64,000 nt of DNA. Source: Aminobacter carboxidus (GTDB lineage Bacteria; Pseudomonadota; Alphaproteobacteria; Rhizobiales; Rhizobiaceae). The stretch covers positions 248,001 to 312,000 of the forward strand of contig NZ_JACZEP010000006.1 in the NCBI RefSeq assembly GCF_014863355.1, read 5' to 3'. The notes beneath the pieces were generated by a model, which saw only the letters and a list, made by a program, of their open reading frames with translations, made no database searches and was not told the origin of the DNA. How positions within the stretch are numbered: position 1 is the first letter of the stretch; every line of letters begins with the position of its first letter. The position numbers and the translations under genes were made by a program. This document shows, piece after piece, positions 8,036-16,598 of this stretch.

Positions 8036-9142
8036 CTACCCCTTCAGCTCGAATCCGCCTTCGGCAACCGTCTCGCCATTGACGATCAGTTCGATCAGGT
8101 GATGGCCGGGATAATGCTTGCGCGTGGTGAAGTCGCGCACCGCCTGGCTGATCGAAAGCTCCTTCTGGCCGCCCGGCGCAAGGTTGATTTCCTTGAGCTT
8201 GAACACCTTCTTCGAGCTGCCGCCGCTTTTCTTGACATAGTGCACGGCATAGTCGACCACCAGCTGCTGCACGGTCTCGGCGGTCGAGGCAATGTTGGCC
8301 TTCAGCGTGATGCGGCCGCCGAGCAGGATCGCCGCCGGCTGGATCGCGAAGGTCTCGACACGCACCATCGGCTTGCCCGTCGTGCCAATCGCGCCAAGCG
8401 CGCGCGGATCGCCCTTCTTGATCATCGTGCGCAGCGCATGCTTGACGATCCAGGCGGTGTTCCTGTCTTCCATGTCCCAAGCCGAGACGCGGTCGATCAC
8501 CCGGTCGGGATGATCCTTGGAAATGTCGTTGAGGTGGTTGGCCACCGACTTGCGCACATAAAGGCTCGGATCACAGCGCAGCGCCTCGAGGATCGGCGCC
8601 GTCGGCGACGGGTCCTTGATCAGCTGCTTGAGCTGGAACGACCATGGCAGCCGCGGGCGCGAACCTTCGCTGGCCAGGCGGCGCACATGCTCGTTTTCGT
8701 CGAGCGCCCAGCCACGCATCACCTGCAACGTGCCATCGAAATCCCTGGCCAGGAAATGACGGATGGCGAACTCGGCCGAACCGAAGCGGGTGAAATAGCT
8801 CAGCGCCTGCATCGACAGGTCGAAATGCCCCTTGCCGTAAAGCGCGACATATTCCGACAGAACGATTGAGGCGAAGCCGTGCTGGATTCGCGGCGCTAGC
8901 TCGTGCAGCACATCGACGGCATTCTCGAAACTGCCCGGCAGTGCGCCGTGCAGGCTGGTTGCCGTCTGGCGCAGGCGTTGCATGATGCCGAGATCGTCGA
9001 GATTGGCGGTTGCCAGCGCCATGAACTTTTCCGCATCGAAGGCAGCAGAAATGGAAGCCGTCTCTGTGGCGATGTGGCGAAGGCGCTCACGGTCGAAGAT
9101 TTCCTTGAGTGCCGGGGCGGCTAGCGTCTGGTCTTCCGTCAT
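8036..9142 (-). CDS. DNA alkylation repair protein, AlkC-like (HEAT repeats plus C-terminal beta domain)
   Basis: 368 residues from ATG 9142; an upstream in-frame start at 9190 lacks support. The central part is a run of HEAT-type helices with the AlkC/AlkD signature region (SRPRLPWSFQLKQLI, DPSLYVRKSVANHLNDI). This family excises 3-methyladenine and related lesions without base flipping. The last ~110 residues (from about PMVRVETFAIQP) are beta-rich and look like the Ig-like domain of the AlkC-alpha subgroup, so the full architecture is present. It is divergent from an SRPBCC gene. Confidence 0.82.
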   Translation of the reverse strand: MTEDQTLAAPALKEIFDRERLRHIATETASISAAFDAEKFMALATANLDDLGIMQRLRQTATSLHGALPGSFENAVDVLHELAPRIQHGFASIVLSEYVALYGKGHFDLSMQALSYFTRFGSAEFAIRHFLARDFDGTLQVMRGWALDENEHVRRLASEGSRPRLPWSFQLKQLIKDPSPTAPILEALRCDPSLYVRKSVANHLNDISKDHPDRVIDRVSAWDMEDRNTAWIVKHALRTMIKKGDPRALGAIGTTGKPMVRVETFAIQPAAILLGGRITLKANIASTAETVQQLVVDYAVHYVKKSGGSSKKVFKLKEINLAPGGQKELSISQAVRDFTTRKHYPGHHLIELIVNGETVAEGGFELKG

Positions 9143-9177
9143 CGATCTCGTCCTGCATGGCGCCCCCGCGCCGGCCC

Positions 9178-9203
9178 CCCGTGCGTCCATCCGGATGCAC
9201 GGG
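9178..9203. repeat. Near-perfect palindrome related to 6021-6062
   Basis: The arms CCCGTGCGTCC (9178-9188) and GGATGCACGGG (9193-9203) pair with one G-T position. It lies in the 238-base divergent spacer between the AlkC-like and SRPBCC genes. Confidence 0.6.
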
Positions 9204-9380
9204 CTTGCTGCGCAGATACGAAGCTCGCCTCCAATCTACAACCTCTCTCCTGCCAATGAGCTGTCAGGAGATTGCCGGCGGCCGCATTTGCAGGGCATTG
9301 CGCTGACGTTGACGACCGACCGTGACAGGCGGAAAATAATCCGAAAGCGCGCGCCATCTAGCGCCGTTCCAGGAGGTCGC

Positions 9381-9770
9381 ATGACCATCCACCAGGAAGT
9401 GCACATCAAGGGTTCGCCCAAAAACATTTACGAGCTGCTGCTCGATTCCGCCCGTTTCCAGGCGATGTCAGGCGGCCGCGCAGCGCACATCTCGACGCAT
9501 GAAGGCGGCGAGGTGTCGATGTTCGGCGGCGACATCGAAGCCCGCAATGTCGAGCTGGTGCCCAACCGCCGTATCGTCCAGGCATGGCGTTCGCGCGGCT
9601 GGCCAGAGGGAACCTATTCGATCGTGCGCTTCGAGTTGCAGGCCGACGGCACCGGCACCCGGCTGACCTTCGACCAGGCCGGCTACCCCCGATCGGCGCA
9701 CGCAACGCTCGATGAGGGCTGGCAAAAAATGTACTGGGAGCCGATGAACCGCGCGCTGACGCATCATTGA
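9381..9770 (+). CDS. SRPBCC (START/Bet v 1-like) domain protein
   Basis: 129-residue single-domain protein of the AHSA1/SRPBCC type: N-terminal strand TIHQEVHIKGSPKNIYELL, a central VELVPNRRIVQAWRS strand and a C-terminal helix with EGWQKMYWEPM. Such proteins bind hydrophobic ligands in a deep pocket; the ligand here is unknown. ATG 9381 follows a strong AGGAGG at 9371-9376. A second, different SRPBCC gene lies at 28725-29204. Confidence 0.85.
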   Translation: MTIHQEVHIKGSPKNIYELLLDSARFQAMSGGRAAHISTHEGGEVSMFGGDIEARNVELVPNRRIVQAWRSRGWPEGTYSIVRFELQADGTGTRLTFDQAGYPRSAHATLDEGWQKMYWEPMNRALTHH

Positions 9771-9792
9771 ATGATCGCCGAGCGCGCGCCTT

Positions 9793-10149
9793 TCAGTCGC
9801 CTGCGGCCTGGCGCGCCAGTTCGACATAGGCGGCGACATGCCGATCCTTGATGTCCGACACCGACGTCAGCTTGATGTGGCGGCGCAGCTTGCCTTGTCC
9901 CTGCAGCATGCCATGCGGATCCGGCAAGGCTGCACCTTCGCTGAATTCCAGCGTAACGTGACCGGCATATGAGAAGACGCCGCAAAACGGCGTACGCGCC
10001 GAAAACAGGATGCCGCCGTATTTGACCTCCTCGGAGATGGACGGACCGGCCTCCAGCAAGATCTCGCGCACCCGCGACACGATGGCGAAATGGTCCGGTT
10101 GGTGATCGCGCATCTCGTCGAGCAGAGCTTGGACGCGATTACCGGTCAT
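9793..10149 (-). CDS. DUF1801 domain-containing protein
   Basis: 118 residues from ATG 10149. The sequence has the YdhG-like (DUF1801) pattern: an N-terminal helix, VREILLEAGPSISEEVKYGG, then FSYAGHVTLEFSEGA and a C-terminal LRRHIKL strand with a helix. Function is unknown; the fold is small alpha/beta. The start overlaps the 3' end of the VOC gene by 11 bases, so the two are probably translated together from one transcript. Confidence 0.82.
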   Translation of the reverse strand: MTGNRVQALLDEMRDHQPDHFAIVSRVREILLEAGPSISEEVKYGGILFSARTPFCGVFSYAGHVTLEFSEGAALPDPHGMLQGQGKLRRHIKLTSVSDIKDRHVAAYVELARQAAGD

Positions 10150-10549
10150 GGCCTGCTCCTGGCGCGTAGAACTGCCTGAATTCGGCAGATGGCGCCCTGT
10201 TGGAATAGATGTAGAGCATGATGCCGTTCGGGTCCTGGATCGCGAAGCCACGATCACCCCAGGGATGATCCTCGATCGGCATGACAGGCACCAGTCCCGC
10301 CGCCGTCATCAGTCGGTGGTCGTCATCGACGTTGTCGACGCAGAAATTGTAGGTCAGCCCTGCGGTGTTGCACAAAGGCTGCTCGCCCTGCGGCTCCATG
10401 AACTGCAGCGAAAGCCCTGTCTCAAATTCAAGACTGACAAACCAGCCGCAATCGAACACCGCTCGCGCACCAAAATATCTCAAGTAGAAGTCGCGCGTCT
10501 CCGCGACCAGCTTCGTTGTGATGCAGGGAGAGGCAGTTGTCGGGCGCAT
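10139..10549 (-). CDS. VOC family (glyoxalase/bleomycin-resistance-like) protein
   Basis: 136 residues with the vicinal-oxygen-chelate pattern: TKLVAETRDFYLRYFGARAVF at the start and FAIQDPNGIMLYIY near the end, forming the paired beta-alpha-beta-beta-beta units. VOC proteins include dioxygenases, glyoxalases and antibiotic-binding proteins; the substrate cannot be told. It overlaps the DUF1801 gene and follows another VOC gene by 58 bases, suggesting an operon of three. Confidence 0.82.
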   Translation of the reverse strand: MRPTTASPCITTKLVAETRDFYLRYFGARAVFDCGWFVSLEFETGLSLQFMEPQGEQPLCNTAGLTYNFCVDNVDDDHRLMTAAGLVPVMPIEDHPWGDRGFAIQDPNGIMLYIYSNRAPSAEFRQFYAPGAGHDR

Positions 10550-10607
10550 CGACGGGCTCGCTGTGTAACGTGTGGGGACTGGTGGTTTCTAACTTGCGGG
10601 ACGAGCG

Positions 10608-11003
10608 TCAATCCGGCATCGCCGAGGCGATCTCGACCAGGCAACCATTGAGATCGCGGACATAGCCGACGATCTGTCCCCAAGGCTTGTTCTCAGGTGG
10701 CTTCACCGGGCTGGCGCCCGCAGCGACCGCCTTTCGGTAGGCATCGTGAGGGTCGGGAAAGACCAATGCGAGTTCGAAGCCCGCCGCCAGGTCGCTCTTG
10801 CGGTTGGCGCGAATGGCCAGGCCGTTCGTTTCCGCCATCGCCTCGCCGGCAAAAGACAAAGTCGTGGGGCCGGTTTCCATTTCGGCGTAGAGATTGCTCT
10901 CGTGGATGAATTTGCGACGCAGGCCGAAAGCGGCTTCGTAAAACGAAACGGTCGCTTCGACGTCGGCAACGTACAGGATGGTGTAGCCAAGGCGCACTGT
11001 CAT
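10608..11003 (-). CDS. VOC family protein (glyoxalase-like)
   Basis: 131 residues from ATG 11003. The N-terminal unit LGYTILYVADVEATVSFYEAAFG and the C-terminal GYVRDLNGCLVEI are typical of VOC proteins. The context KPPENKPWGQIVGYVRD resembles lactoylglutathione lyase-like family members of unknown substrate. It is followed on the same strand by a second VOC gene and a DUF1801 gene and preceded by an AraC-type regulator, which could control the set. Confidence 0.84.
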   Translation of the reverse strand: MTVRLGYTILYVADVEATVSFYEAAFGLRRKFIHESNLYAEMETGPTTLSFAGEAMAETNGLAIRANRKSDLAAGFELALVFPDPHDAYRKAVAAGASPVKPPENKPWGQIVGYVRDLNGCLVEIASAMPD

Positions 11004-11134
11004 CGAAGATCTCCAGGCAAGGTGCCAGATGGACGGCCGCGCGCCAAGTTTGGCACGCAAGCAGGGGGAACCCCGTCCGGCTTATGCGCGGATCATCACG
11101 CCTCGCTCCAATTCGATCTTGAACAAATCGGACA

Positions 11135-11914
11135 TCAGTCGAGCAAACTGACGAGGGTGACATCGGCAAGCCGTGCCGGCGAGAAGCCGCCCATGCGCCT
11201 GATGACGCGGCTCATATGCGCCTGATCCGAAAAGCCTGCCTCAAGCGCTGCCGCTGCCGGACTGAGGCGATGATCCCGCAGCAGCCGCAAGGCGCGGTGG
11301 AACTGCAGAACAGCCGCGAACGCCTTTGGCGTCAACCCCGTCGCCTTGACCACAAGGCGCTGCACGGTTCGCTCTGAAAGGCCGTGCATCTCAGCCACCT
11401 CGCTGATGCGCAGTCGTCCGCCCGATGCGTGAAAGGCGCTGATCACGCTGCGCGCCAGAGGCGCCGGCCTGAAGCGGCTGGCAGTGGCGCGCTGGCGAAC
11501 GAAAGCCGTCAGTCGCGCGACGAGTTCGGTTTGGTCGCGCGCAGGCGCGCAGAGCGCCTCAAGCCCGGGGCATGCCGAAACAGCGTCCGGGCCGATCAGA
11601 TTGGCGTTCGCCAGCTCCGTCGGTTCAAATCCGAGCACGCTTTCGAAACGGCCCGGTCGAATACGAACGCCGGCAAAGCCCATGCCCGGTTCGATGGCAA
11701 CATCGTAGAAGCGCGTTACCGGACCGGTGATGACGACAGTCGCACTGTTGATCGGCTTTTGTCCGGCATCGAACCTGAGGATGATGTCGCAACGGCCGTC
11801 CGGCAAGACACGGTAGCTTCCGGCGCGATCGCTGACCGACGTCCACACGGCCTCGACCTCGTCACTGACGTCGGCGGCCAGGCCCAGTTCCAAGTAGCGA
11901 GCCGACAAGGTCAT
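11135..11914 (-). CDS. AraC family transcriptional regulator
   Basis: 259 residues from ATG 11914. An upstream in-frame TTG at 11944 would run the protein into an 18-bp tandem repeat and is unlikely. The C-terminal ~100 residues contain two helix-turn-helix units (ISEVAEMHGLSERTVQRLV and AAALEAGFSDQAHMSRVIRR). The N-terminal ~140 residues (VLPDGRCDIILRF, GPVTRFYDVAIEPG) resemble the sensor part of the AraC proteins once annotated as DUF6597-type. It lies upstream of the VOC/VOC/DUF1801 genes on the same strand, its likely targets. Three tandem repeats in front of the gene may be its operator. Confidence 0.87.
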   Translation of the reverse strand: MTLSARYLELGLAADVSDEVEAVWTSVSDRAGSYRVLPDGRCDIILRFDAGQKPINSATVVITGPVTRFYDVAIEPGMGFAGVRIRPGRFESVLGFEPTELANANLIGPDAVSACPGLEALCAPARDQTELVARLTAFVRQRATASRFRPAPLARSVISAFHASGGRLRISEVAEMHGLSERTVQRLVVKATGLTPKAFAAVLQFHRALRLLRDHRLSPAAAALEAGFSDQAHMSRVIRRMGGFSPARLADVTLVSLLD

Positions 11915-11932
11915 TTCTCGAGCCAGCTCGAT

Positions 11933-11986
11933 CCGTTTGCGCAAAACACTCCGTTTGCGCGAAACACTCCGTTTGCTCGAAACACA
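11933..11986. repeat. Three 18-bp tandem repeats in the araC-type promoter
   Basis: Units at 11933-11950, 11951-11968 and 11969-11986 share CCGTTTGCGCGAAACACT with one change in the first, and two in the third. They end 18 bases upstream of the ATG at 11914 (minus strand). Position and exact period suggest a regulatory array rather than coding DNA. Confidence 0.75.
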
Positions 11987-12038
11987 TGGGGTGATTGCCG
12001 TTTCAACGCGGCCAACATGTCTCAGGAGATAGCAGACT

Positions 12039-12833
12039 TCAGCCGGCCAGCGCCAGCTGGGCCAATGCCGGTTGGAATGGACGGACCGTCATGTCATCGC
12101 GCGTCATGGAAACGAAGCTCGACGGCGGCACCGCCTGCCAGCTCTGGCCTTCATGGTCGAAGGGCTCAGAGACGATGCAGCGCCCGGTTTCGCCGTCGCG
12201 GGTGTAGAGCGTCGGTGCATGTCCGTCAGTGGCATAACGCACGGCAAACAGGTTCTGGCCGTCGCTGAAGGCAGCCGTCAGCTTCAGCTGCGGGTCGACG
12301 CCGGCGCTGTGTGCGGCAGCAACCACACGGCCGGTCGCTCGCGTGACCGCCCCTTGCGGATCGGCCTCGAGCCCTTCCTCCAGCATCAGCAGGAAGAACA
12401 GCTCGGAATCGGTCGTGCCCTGGCGCTGCTCGTAGAGATCGTCGTTGATGCTGGCCTCGAGCCGGCGCCGGATCTTCTCGAAGCCCGAGATCTGGCCGTT
12501 ATGCATGAAGCTCCAGCGGCCCGAGACGAAGGGATGGCAGTTGGCGCGGCTGGTGGCGCCGCCGGTCGATGCCCTGACATGGGCGAGAAACAGGCCGGAC
12601 TTGATCTGCCGGCACAGGCTTTTCAGATTTGGGTCCGACCAGGCCGGCAGGATGTCACGATAAAGGCCCGGCTCCGGCCGCTCGCCATACCAGGCGAGAC
12701 CGAAACCGTCGCCATTGGTCGGCGACTTGGCCTCCTGGGCACAGTGGCTCTGGGCGATCAGCGAATGGCATGGCGCCGTCACGATGTCTTCGAGGAAGAC
12801 CTCTTCACCGATATAGGCTGCCCACCGGCACAT
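12039..12833 (-). CDS. Class II glutamine amidotransferase (EgtC/YafJ-like)
   Basis: 264 residues with the Ntn-hydrolase signature: catalytic Cys2 directly after Met1 (MCRWAAYIG), then NGDGFGLAWYG, LAHVRASTGG and HPFVSGRWSFMHNGQISGF. These enzymes hydrolyse glutamine or a gamma-glutamyl bond; YafJ/EgtC-type members act on gamma-glutamyl amides. No ergothioneine genes (egtB, egtD) are nearby, so EgtC function is not supported by context. The DUF6356 gene lies 5 bases upstream on the same strand, suggesting co-transcription. Confidence 0.87.
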   Translation of the reverse strand: MCRWAAYIGEEVFLEDIVTAPCHSLIAQSHCAQEAKSPTNGDGFGLAWYGERPEPGLYRDILPAWSDPNLKSLCRQIKSGLFLAHVRASTGGATSRANCHPFVSGRWSFMHNGQISGFEKIRRRLEASINDDLYEQRQGTTDSELFFLLMLEEGLEADPQGAVTRATGRVVAAAHSAGVDPQLKLTAAFSDGQNLFAVRYATDGHAPTLYTRDGETGRCIVSEPFDHEGQSWQAVPPSSFVSMTRDDMTVRPFQPALAQLALAG

Positions 12834-12838
12834 GCGCT

Positions 12839-13054
12839 TCAGTGTCCCCGATTGTGCGTCCGCTCGTAGAGCCGGCGGATGATCGCGCTTGCTGTAGATT
12901 CAAACAGGAAGGGTAACAAAGCGTGAATGAGTGCCGCGCCGGCGGCGAGAAACAGCTGGCCGGCGAACCAGCCGGCAAAACGCATGTGCTCGAAATAGGT
13001 CTCGTCGACCGCCTCGGGATGAGTCGTGAACAGCTTTGCGATACGTGCGGACAT
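12839..13054 (-). CDS. Small membrane protein of the DUF6356 type
   Basis: 71 residues from ATG 13054. The pattern HPEAVDETYFEHMRFAGWF followed by a hydrophobic helix (about residues 30-52, ending HALLPFLFE) and a basic tail fits the DUF6356 proteins of alphaproteobacteria; function unknown. It is probably a one-helix inner-membrane protein. It precedes the amidotransferase gene by 5 bases and is divergent from the Lrp gene across a 102-base spacer carrying repeated Lrp-like sites, so it is a candidate Lrp target. Confidence 0.75.
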   Translation of the reverse strand: MSARIAKLFTTHPEAVDETYFEHMRFAGWFAGQLFLAAGAALIHALLPFLFESTASAIIRRLYERTHNRGH

Positions 13055-13106
13055 GAAAACCTCCCTGGCTGATATGAGTATCGTCTCACGGGGTAGAGGT
13101 TCAACG

Positions 13107-13162
13107 ATCCCAATTTGTCCTTGTATTTCGTCATTCTTTGGGACAAACATCCCAATATGTCC
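13107..13162. promoter_or_regulatory. Repeated operator-like sites between DUF6356 and Lrp genes
   Basis: ATCCCAATTTGTCC (13107-13120) recurs as ATCCCAATATGTCC (13149-13162) exactly 42 bases on, four helical turns. Between them GGACAAA (13141-13147) is the inverted copy of TTTGTCC (13114-13120). The second direct copy covers the Lrp start codon. This arrangement suits an autoregulating Lrp-type octamer. Confidence 0.6.
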
Positions 13163-13627
13163 GGAGAACTCGATACGATCGATCGAAGAATCCTCGCCGA
13201 GCTGCAACGCGACGGCACGCTTTCGGTCGACCAGCTGTCGGAACGTGTCGGCCTGTCGCGCAATGCCTGCTGGCGCCGGGTCAAGCGGCTCGACGACGAA
13301 CGCTTCATCACCGGCCGCGTCGCGCTTGTCGATGCCGACAAGCTCGGCCTTGGCCTGTCGGTGTTCATCCTGGTGCGCACGTCGAGCCACGATCCCGAGT
13401 GGCTGGCCAAATTCCGTGCCGGGGTGACTTCGTTTCCCGAGATTACCGGCGTCTATCGCATGTCGGGTGATCTCGACTATGTGTTGCGTGCTCGCGTTGC
13501 CGATGTGAAAGCGTATGACCGTCTCTACCAGCGCCTCATCGCCAAGGTGCCGCTGTCGGATGTCTCGGCCTCCTTCGTCATGGAGGAAATCCGCGAAACG
13601 ACTGTCGTGCCGGTGGAAATTCGCTGA
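13157..13627 (+). CDS. Lrp/AsnC family transcriptional regulator
   Basis: 156 residues from ATG 13157. N-terminal winged helix (LDTIDRRILAELQRDGTLSVDQL, then LSRNACWRRVKRL) and a C-terminal RAM/AsnC ligand-binding domain (GVTSFPEITGVYRMSGDLDYVLRARV) are clear. Members sense amino acids and form octamers. The gene's own promoter carries spaced repeats that overlap the start codon, suggesting autorepression. Divergent DUF6356 and amidotransferase genes are plausible targets. Confidence 0.9.
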   Translation: MSGELDTIDRRILAELQRDGTLSVDQLSERVGLSRNACWRRVKRLDDERFITGRVALVDADKLGLGLSVFILVRTSSHDPEWLAKFRAGVTSFPEITGVYRMSGDLDYVLRARVADVKAYDRLYQRLIAKVPLSDVSASFVMEEIRETTVVPVEIR

Positions 13628-13682
13628 GTGCGACCTGTTGTGAATTGACCTGCCCTGGACGCTGTCTCATAGGATCGCCGCC

Positions 13683-14162
13683 ATGACATCGACCGCCGCA
13701 ACCTCCTCCGCCCCCGTCATCGGGATCGTCCGTTTGCCGCATGCAAGCGATCTGCCCCTGCCGTCCTATGAGACGTCGGGTGCTGCCGGCATGGACCTGC
13801 GCGCCGCCGTGCCGGATGATCGGCCGCTGCTGATCCTGCCCGGCAAGCGCGCTTTGGTGCCGACCGGCCTGATCTTCGAAATCCCAGAGGGTTTTGAAGG
13901 CCAGATTCGTCCGCGCTCGGGCCTCGCCTTCAAGCACGGCATCACCTGCCTCAACACGCCAGGCACCATCGACAGCGACTATCGCGGCGAGGTCAAGGTG
14001 CTGCTGATCAATCACGGCGACGAGGACTTCTACATCGAGCGCGGCATGCGCATCGCCCAGATGGTGATCGCCTCGGTGACCCGTGCCGCGATCGAGGAGC
14101 GCGACCTCGCCGCCGCAACGACGCGCGGCGCCGGCGGCTTCGGCTCGACCGGAACCGCATGA
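13683..14162 (+). CDS. dut: Deoxyuridine 5'-triphosphate nucleotidohydrolase (dUTPase)
   Basis: 159 residues. Hydrolyses dUTP to dUMP and pyrophosphate, keeping uracil out of DNA and supplying dTMP synthesis. The five dUTPase motifs are present, including [31 protein letters not shown] and the C-terminal glycine-rich [10 protein letters not shown]. Homotrimeric all-beta enzyme. The stop overlaps the start of the HAD gene by 4 bases (ATGA). Confidence 0.96.
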   Translation: MTSTAATSSAPVIGIVRLPHASDLPLPSYETSGAAGMDLRAAVPDDRPLLILPGKRALVPTGLIFEIPEGFEGQIRPRSGLAFKHGITCLNTPGTIDSDYRGEVKVLLINHGDEDFYIERGMRIAQMVIASVTRAAIEERDLAAATTRGAGGFGSTGTA

Positions 14163-14815
14163 GCAGACCCAAGCTCGTCATCTTCGACTGCGACGGCGTG
14201 CTCGTCGACACCGAGCCGCTGGCCAACCAGCGGCTGTCGGCCTGGCTGAGCGAGGCGGGTTACCCCGTCAGCTACGAACAATGCCGCCGCCAATTCGTCG
14301 GCCGCAGCCTGGTATCGGTACAGAAAGAGGTCGAAGCATCAGGTGTCAGCCTGGGCCCTGATTTCGTCGAGCGCTGGTATCGCGAACTGCCGGAGCTGTT
14401 TGCGACCGGCGTGCAGGCGATCCCGCACATCGAGAGCTTCGTCGAGGCGGTCAAGAGCGCCGGCATTGCCTATTGCGTGGCATCGTCGGCGCGGGTCAAC
14501 AAGATGCATATGACGCTCGGCCAGACCGGCCTTCTCGAGTATTTCCGCGACGTGCTGTTTTCGGCCACCATGGTCGAGCACGGCAAGCCGTTCCCCGATC
14601 TCTTCCTGCATGCCGCTAGCACGATGGGTTATCAACCCGCCGACTGCATCGTCATCGAAGACAGCGTCGCAGGCGCCCAGGCAGGTGCCGCTGCCGGCAT
14701 GCGGGTGTTTGGCTACCACGGCGATCCGCATTCCGACCGCGACGGGCTGGTGGCGAGTGGTGCCGTGCCGTTCGACGACATGCGCAAGCTGGCAGGATTG
14801 ATTCCGATCGCCTGA
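14159..14815 (+). CDS. HAD family hydrolase (phosphoglycolate phosphatase/beta-phosphoglucomutase-like)
   Basis: 218 residues. HAD motif I is [12 protein letters not shown] (two catalytic Asp), motif [11 protein letters not shown], motif III K at HGKPFPD and motif [15 protein letters not shown] helical cap lies between motifs I and II, as in subfamily IA enzymes. The substrate cannot be fixed; 6-phosphogluconate or sugar phosphates are possible. The 4-base overlap with dut implies coupled translation. Confidence 0.88.
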   Translation: MSRPKLVIFDCDGVLVDTEPLANQRLSAWLSEAGYPVSYEQCRRQFVGRSLVSVQKEVEASGVSLGPDFVERWYRELPELFATGVQAIPHIESFVEAVKSAGIAYCVASSARVNKMHMTLGQTGLLEYFRDVLFSATMVEHGKPFPDLFLHAASTMGYQPADCIVIEDSVAGAQAGAAAGMRVFGYHGDPHSDRDGLVASGAVPFDDMRKLAGLIPIA

Positions 14816-14882
14816 AACAGCGTTTGAGCCCTTGCCGGCTCCGGTCTAGAATTGCCTTTTCCAAAACAGTCGAGGCGAGGCG

Positions 14883-15689
14883 ATGGACAAGGGCGCGGTC
14901 TTCCGGAAATTGCACGAGGCGCCGGGCGCCTTCATCATTCCCAATCCCTGGGACATCGGCACATCAAAGCTTCTGGCGTCCTTCGGCTTCGAGGCGCTGG
15001 CGACGACCAGTGCCGGCTATGCCTTTTCGCGCGGGCGCCCCGACGGCGACGTCGGTTTCGAGGAAATGATCCACCATTGCCGTGACCTGGCCCACGCCAC
15101 CGGACTGCCCGTCTCGGCCGACCTCGAGAAGGGCAAGGGCGACAGCCCCGAAAGTTCCGGCGAGACCGTCTTCGCCGCCGAGGCTGCCGGCCTTGCCGGT
15201 TGCTCGCTCGAGGACCACACCGGCGACGCCGACAAGCCGATCTACGATTTCTCGCTGGCGGTCGAACGCGTGACGGCAGCTGCCGAGGCGGCGCGGGCGC
15301 TGAAGCACGATTTCGTGCTGACGGCGCGCTCGGAGAATTTCCTCTGGGGCCGGCCCGATCTCGACGACACGATCAAGCGCCTGCAGGCGTTCGAGAAGGC
15401 CGGCGCCGACGTGCTCTATGCGCCCGGCATCACCGATCTCGACATGGTCCGAACGCTGTGCAGCGCCGTCACCAAGCCGGTCAATGTGCTGGCGGTGCCG
15501 GGCTTTTCGGTCGCGGTGCTGGCAGAGGCCGGCGCCAAGCGCGTTTCGCTCGGCTCCAAGCTCACCGCCTACGCCTTCGGCATGATGGAGCAGGCGTCGC
15601 GCGAAATGCTCGGCCAGGGCACGTTCGAGTTCACCCGCGACGGCATCGCCTATGCCAAGCTGCAGGCGCTGTTCGGCCGCGACGGCTAA
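14883..15689 (+). CDS. Isocitrate lyase/PEP mutase family protein
   Basis: 268 residues with the (beta/alpha)8 fold of the PEP mutase/isocitrate lyase superfamily: IPNPWDIGTSKLLASFGFEAL, the DLEKGKGD region where metal-binding acids lie, and SLEDHTGD. The protein is of the oxaloacetate decarboxylase/carboxyphosphonoenolpyruvate-like group with no assigned substrate. It lies 67 bases after the HAD gene on the same strand and may be co-transcribed. Confidence 0.85.
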   Translation: MDKGAVFRKLHEAPGAFIIPNPWDIGTSKLLASFGFEALATTSAGYAFSRGRPDGDVGFEEMIHHCRDLAHATGLPVSADLEKGKGDSPESSGETVFAAEAAGLAGCSLEDHTGDADKPIYDFSLAVERVTAAAEAARALKHDFVLTARSENFLWGRPDLDDTIKRLQAFEKAGADVLYAPGITDLDMVRTLCSAVTKPVNVLAVPGFSVAVLAEAGAKRVSLGSKLTAYAFGMMEQASREMLGQGTFEFTRDGIAYAKLQALFGRDG

Positions 15690-15705
15690 ACCAGCAGCGC
15701 CACCG

Positions 15706-16428
15706 TCACGCCCGCGCCATCGCCGGCCTGCGCTCGGCCGCTGATACGGCCTTGTGCAGATGCACCATCATCGCCGCGGCGAAGAGCGGGGTCAAAAGGT
15801 TGAGGATCGGCACAGCGAGGAAGGCTGCGATGACGATGCCGGCCATGAAAACGGTACCGGCGTTGCGGCGGCGCAGGTCCTTGGCCCCCTGCTCCGAACG
15901 GTAACGCATGGCGGCGAACTCGAAGAACTCGCGCCCGAGCAGATAGCCGTTGACCAGGAAAAAGGCGCCGATGTTGACGATGGGGATGAACATCAAAAGC
16001 AGCGCCAGCAGATTGCCGACAATGACGATGCCAAAAAACTTGATCGCCAGCACCATCGCGCGCAGCGCCGGCACCGGCTCCCCGGGGCGTTCCTGGGGAT
16101 AGTTGGTCTTTTCGACGACCTCGGCGACATCGTCGAGGAACAGGCCGGCGACGATCGCCGTCACCGGCGCGATCAGCAGAGCGAGACCGAGCGCAAGGCC
16201 GATGCCGGCGATGATGGCGGCGATCAGGCCGAGCCAGCCGGTCCACGAGGGCAGGCCGGGCAGCATGGCATCGATCCACGGCCAGGCGAGCCAGTCGAAG
16301 ACTTCGCGGATGCCGAACCACAGCGCGACCAGCGTCAGCAACGTCAGCCCCAGCGTCTTCAAAAACACCGTGCGGAATTCGGCCGTGAAGAGTTGGCTTG
16401 CGGCGGTGCGGGCGGCATCGAGGATCAT
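15706..16428 (-). CDS. EI24 domain-containing inner-membrane protein (CysZ-like)
   Basis: 240 residues from ATG 16428. Several hydrophobic segments are visible (about residues 20-36, 60-85, 125-145, 150-170 and 195-225), with the EI24/CysZ pattern LFLDDVAEVVEKTNYP and GYLLGREFFEFAAMR. In enterobacteria CysZ is a sulfate permease, but the alphaproteobacterial EI24 proteins are not all sulfate transporters and no sulfur genes lie nearby. It converges with the PEP mutase-like gene and is divergent from the PfkB kinase. Confidence 0.85.
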   Translation of the reverse strand: MILDAARTAASQLFTAEFRTVFLKTLGLTLLTLVALWFGIREVFDWLAWPWIDAMLPGLPSWTGWLGLIAAIIAGIGLALGLALLIAPVTAIVAGLFLDDVAEVVEKTNYPQERPGEPVPALRAMVLAIKFFGIVIVGNLLALLLMFIPIVNIGAFFLVNGYLLGREFFEFAAMRYRSEQGAKDLRRRNAGTVFMAGIVIAAFLAVPILNLLTPLFAAAMMVHLHKAVSAAERRPAMARA

Positions 16429-16598
16429 GTCTTTGTGGTCGCTCCCTGTTTGCGTCCTGAGATAAGGTGCCGCACGGCCGGGCTCAAGCGCTCGCCGACC
16501 AATTTGCCGGGTAGGCAAACGTGCCGCGAGCCGCTAAACGCAATCCGTTTTGCCGAGCTGTCGGCCCCTGTTACGGCGAACGCGCCGCGGAGACCCTG

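Noticed and set aside
12039-12833. Ergothioneine EgtC
   Set aside because: Sequence fits the general class II amidotransferase family, but egtB and egtD are absent.
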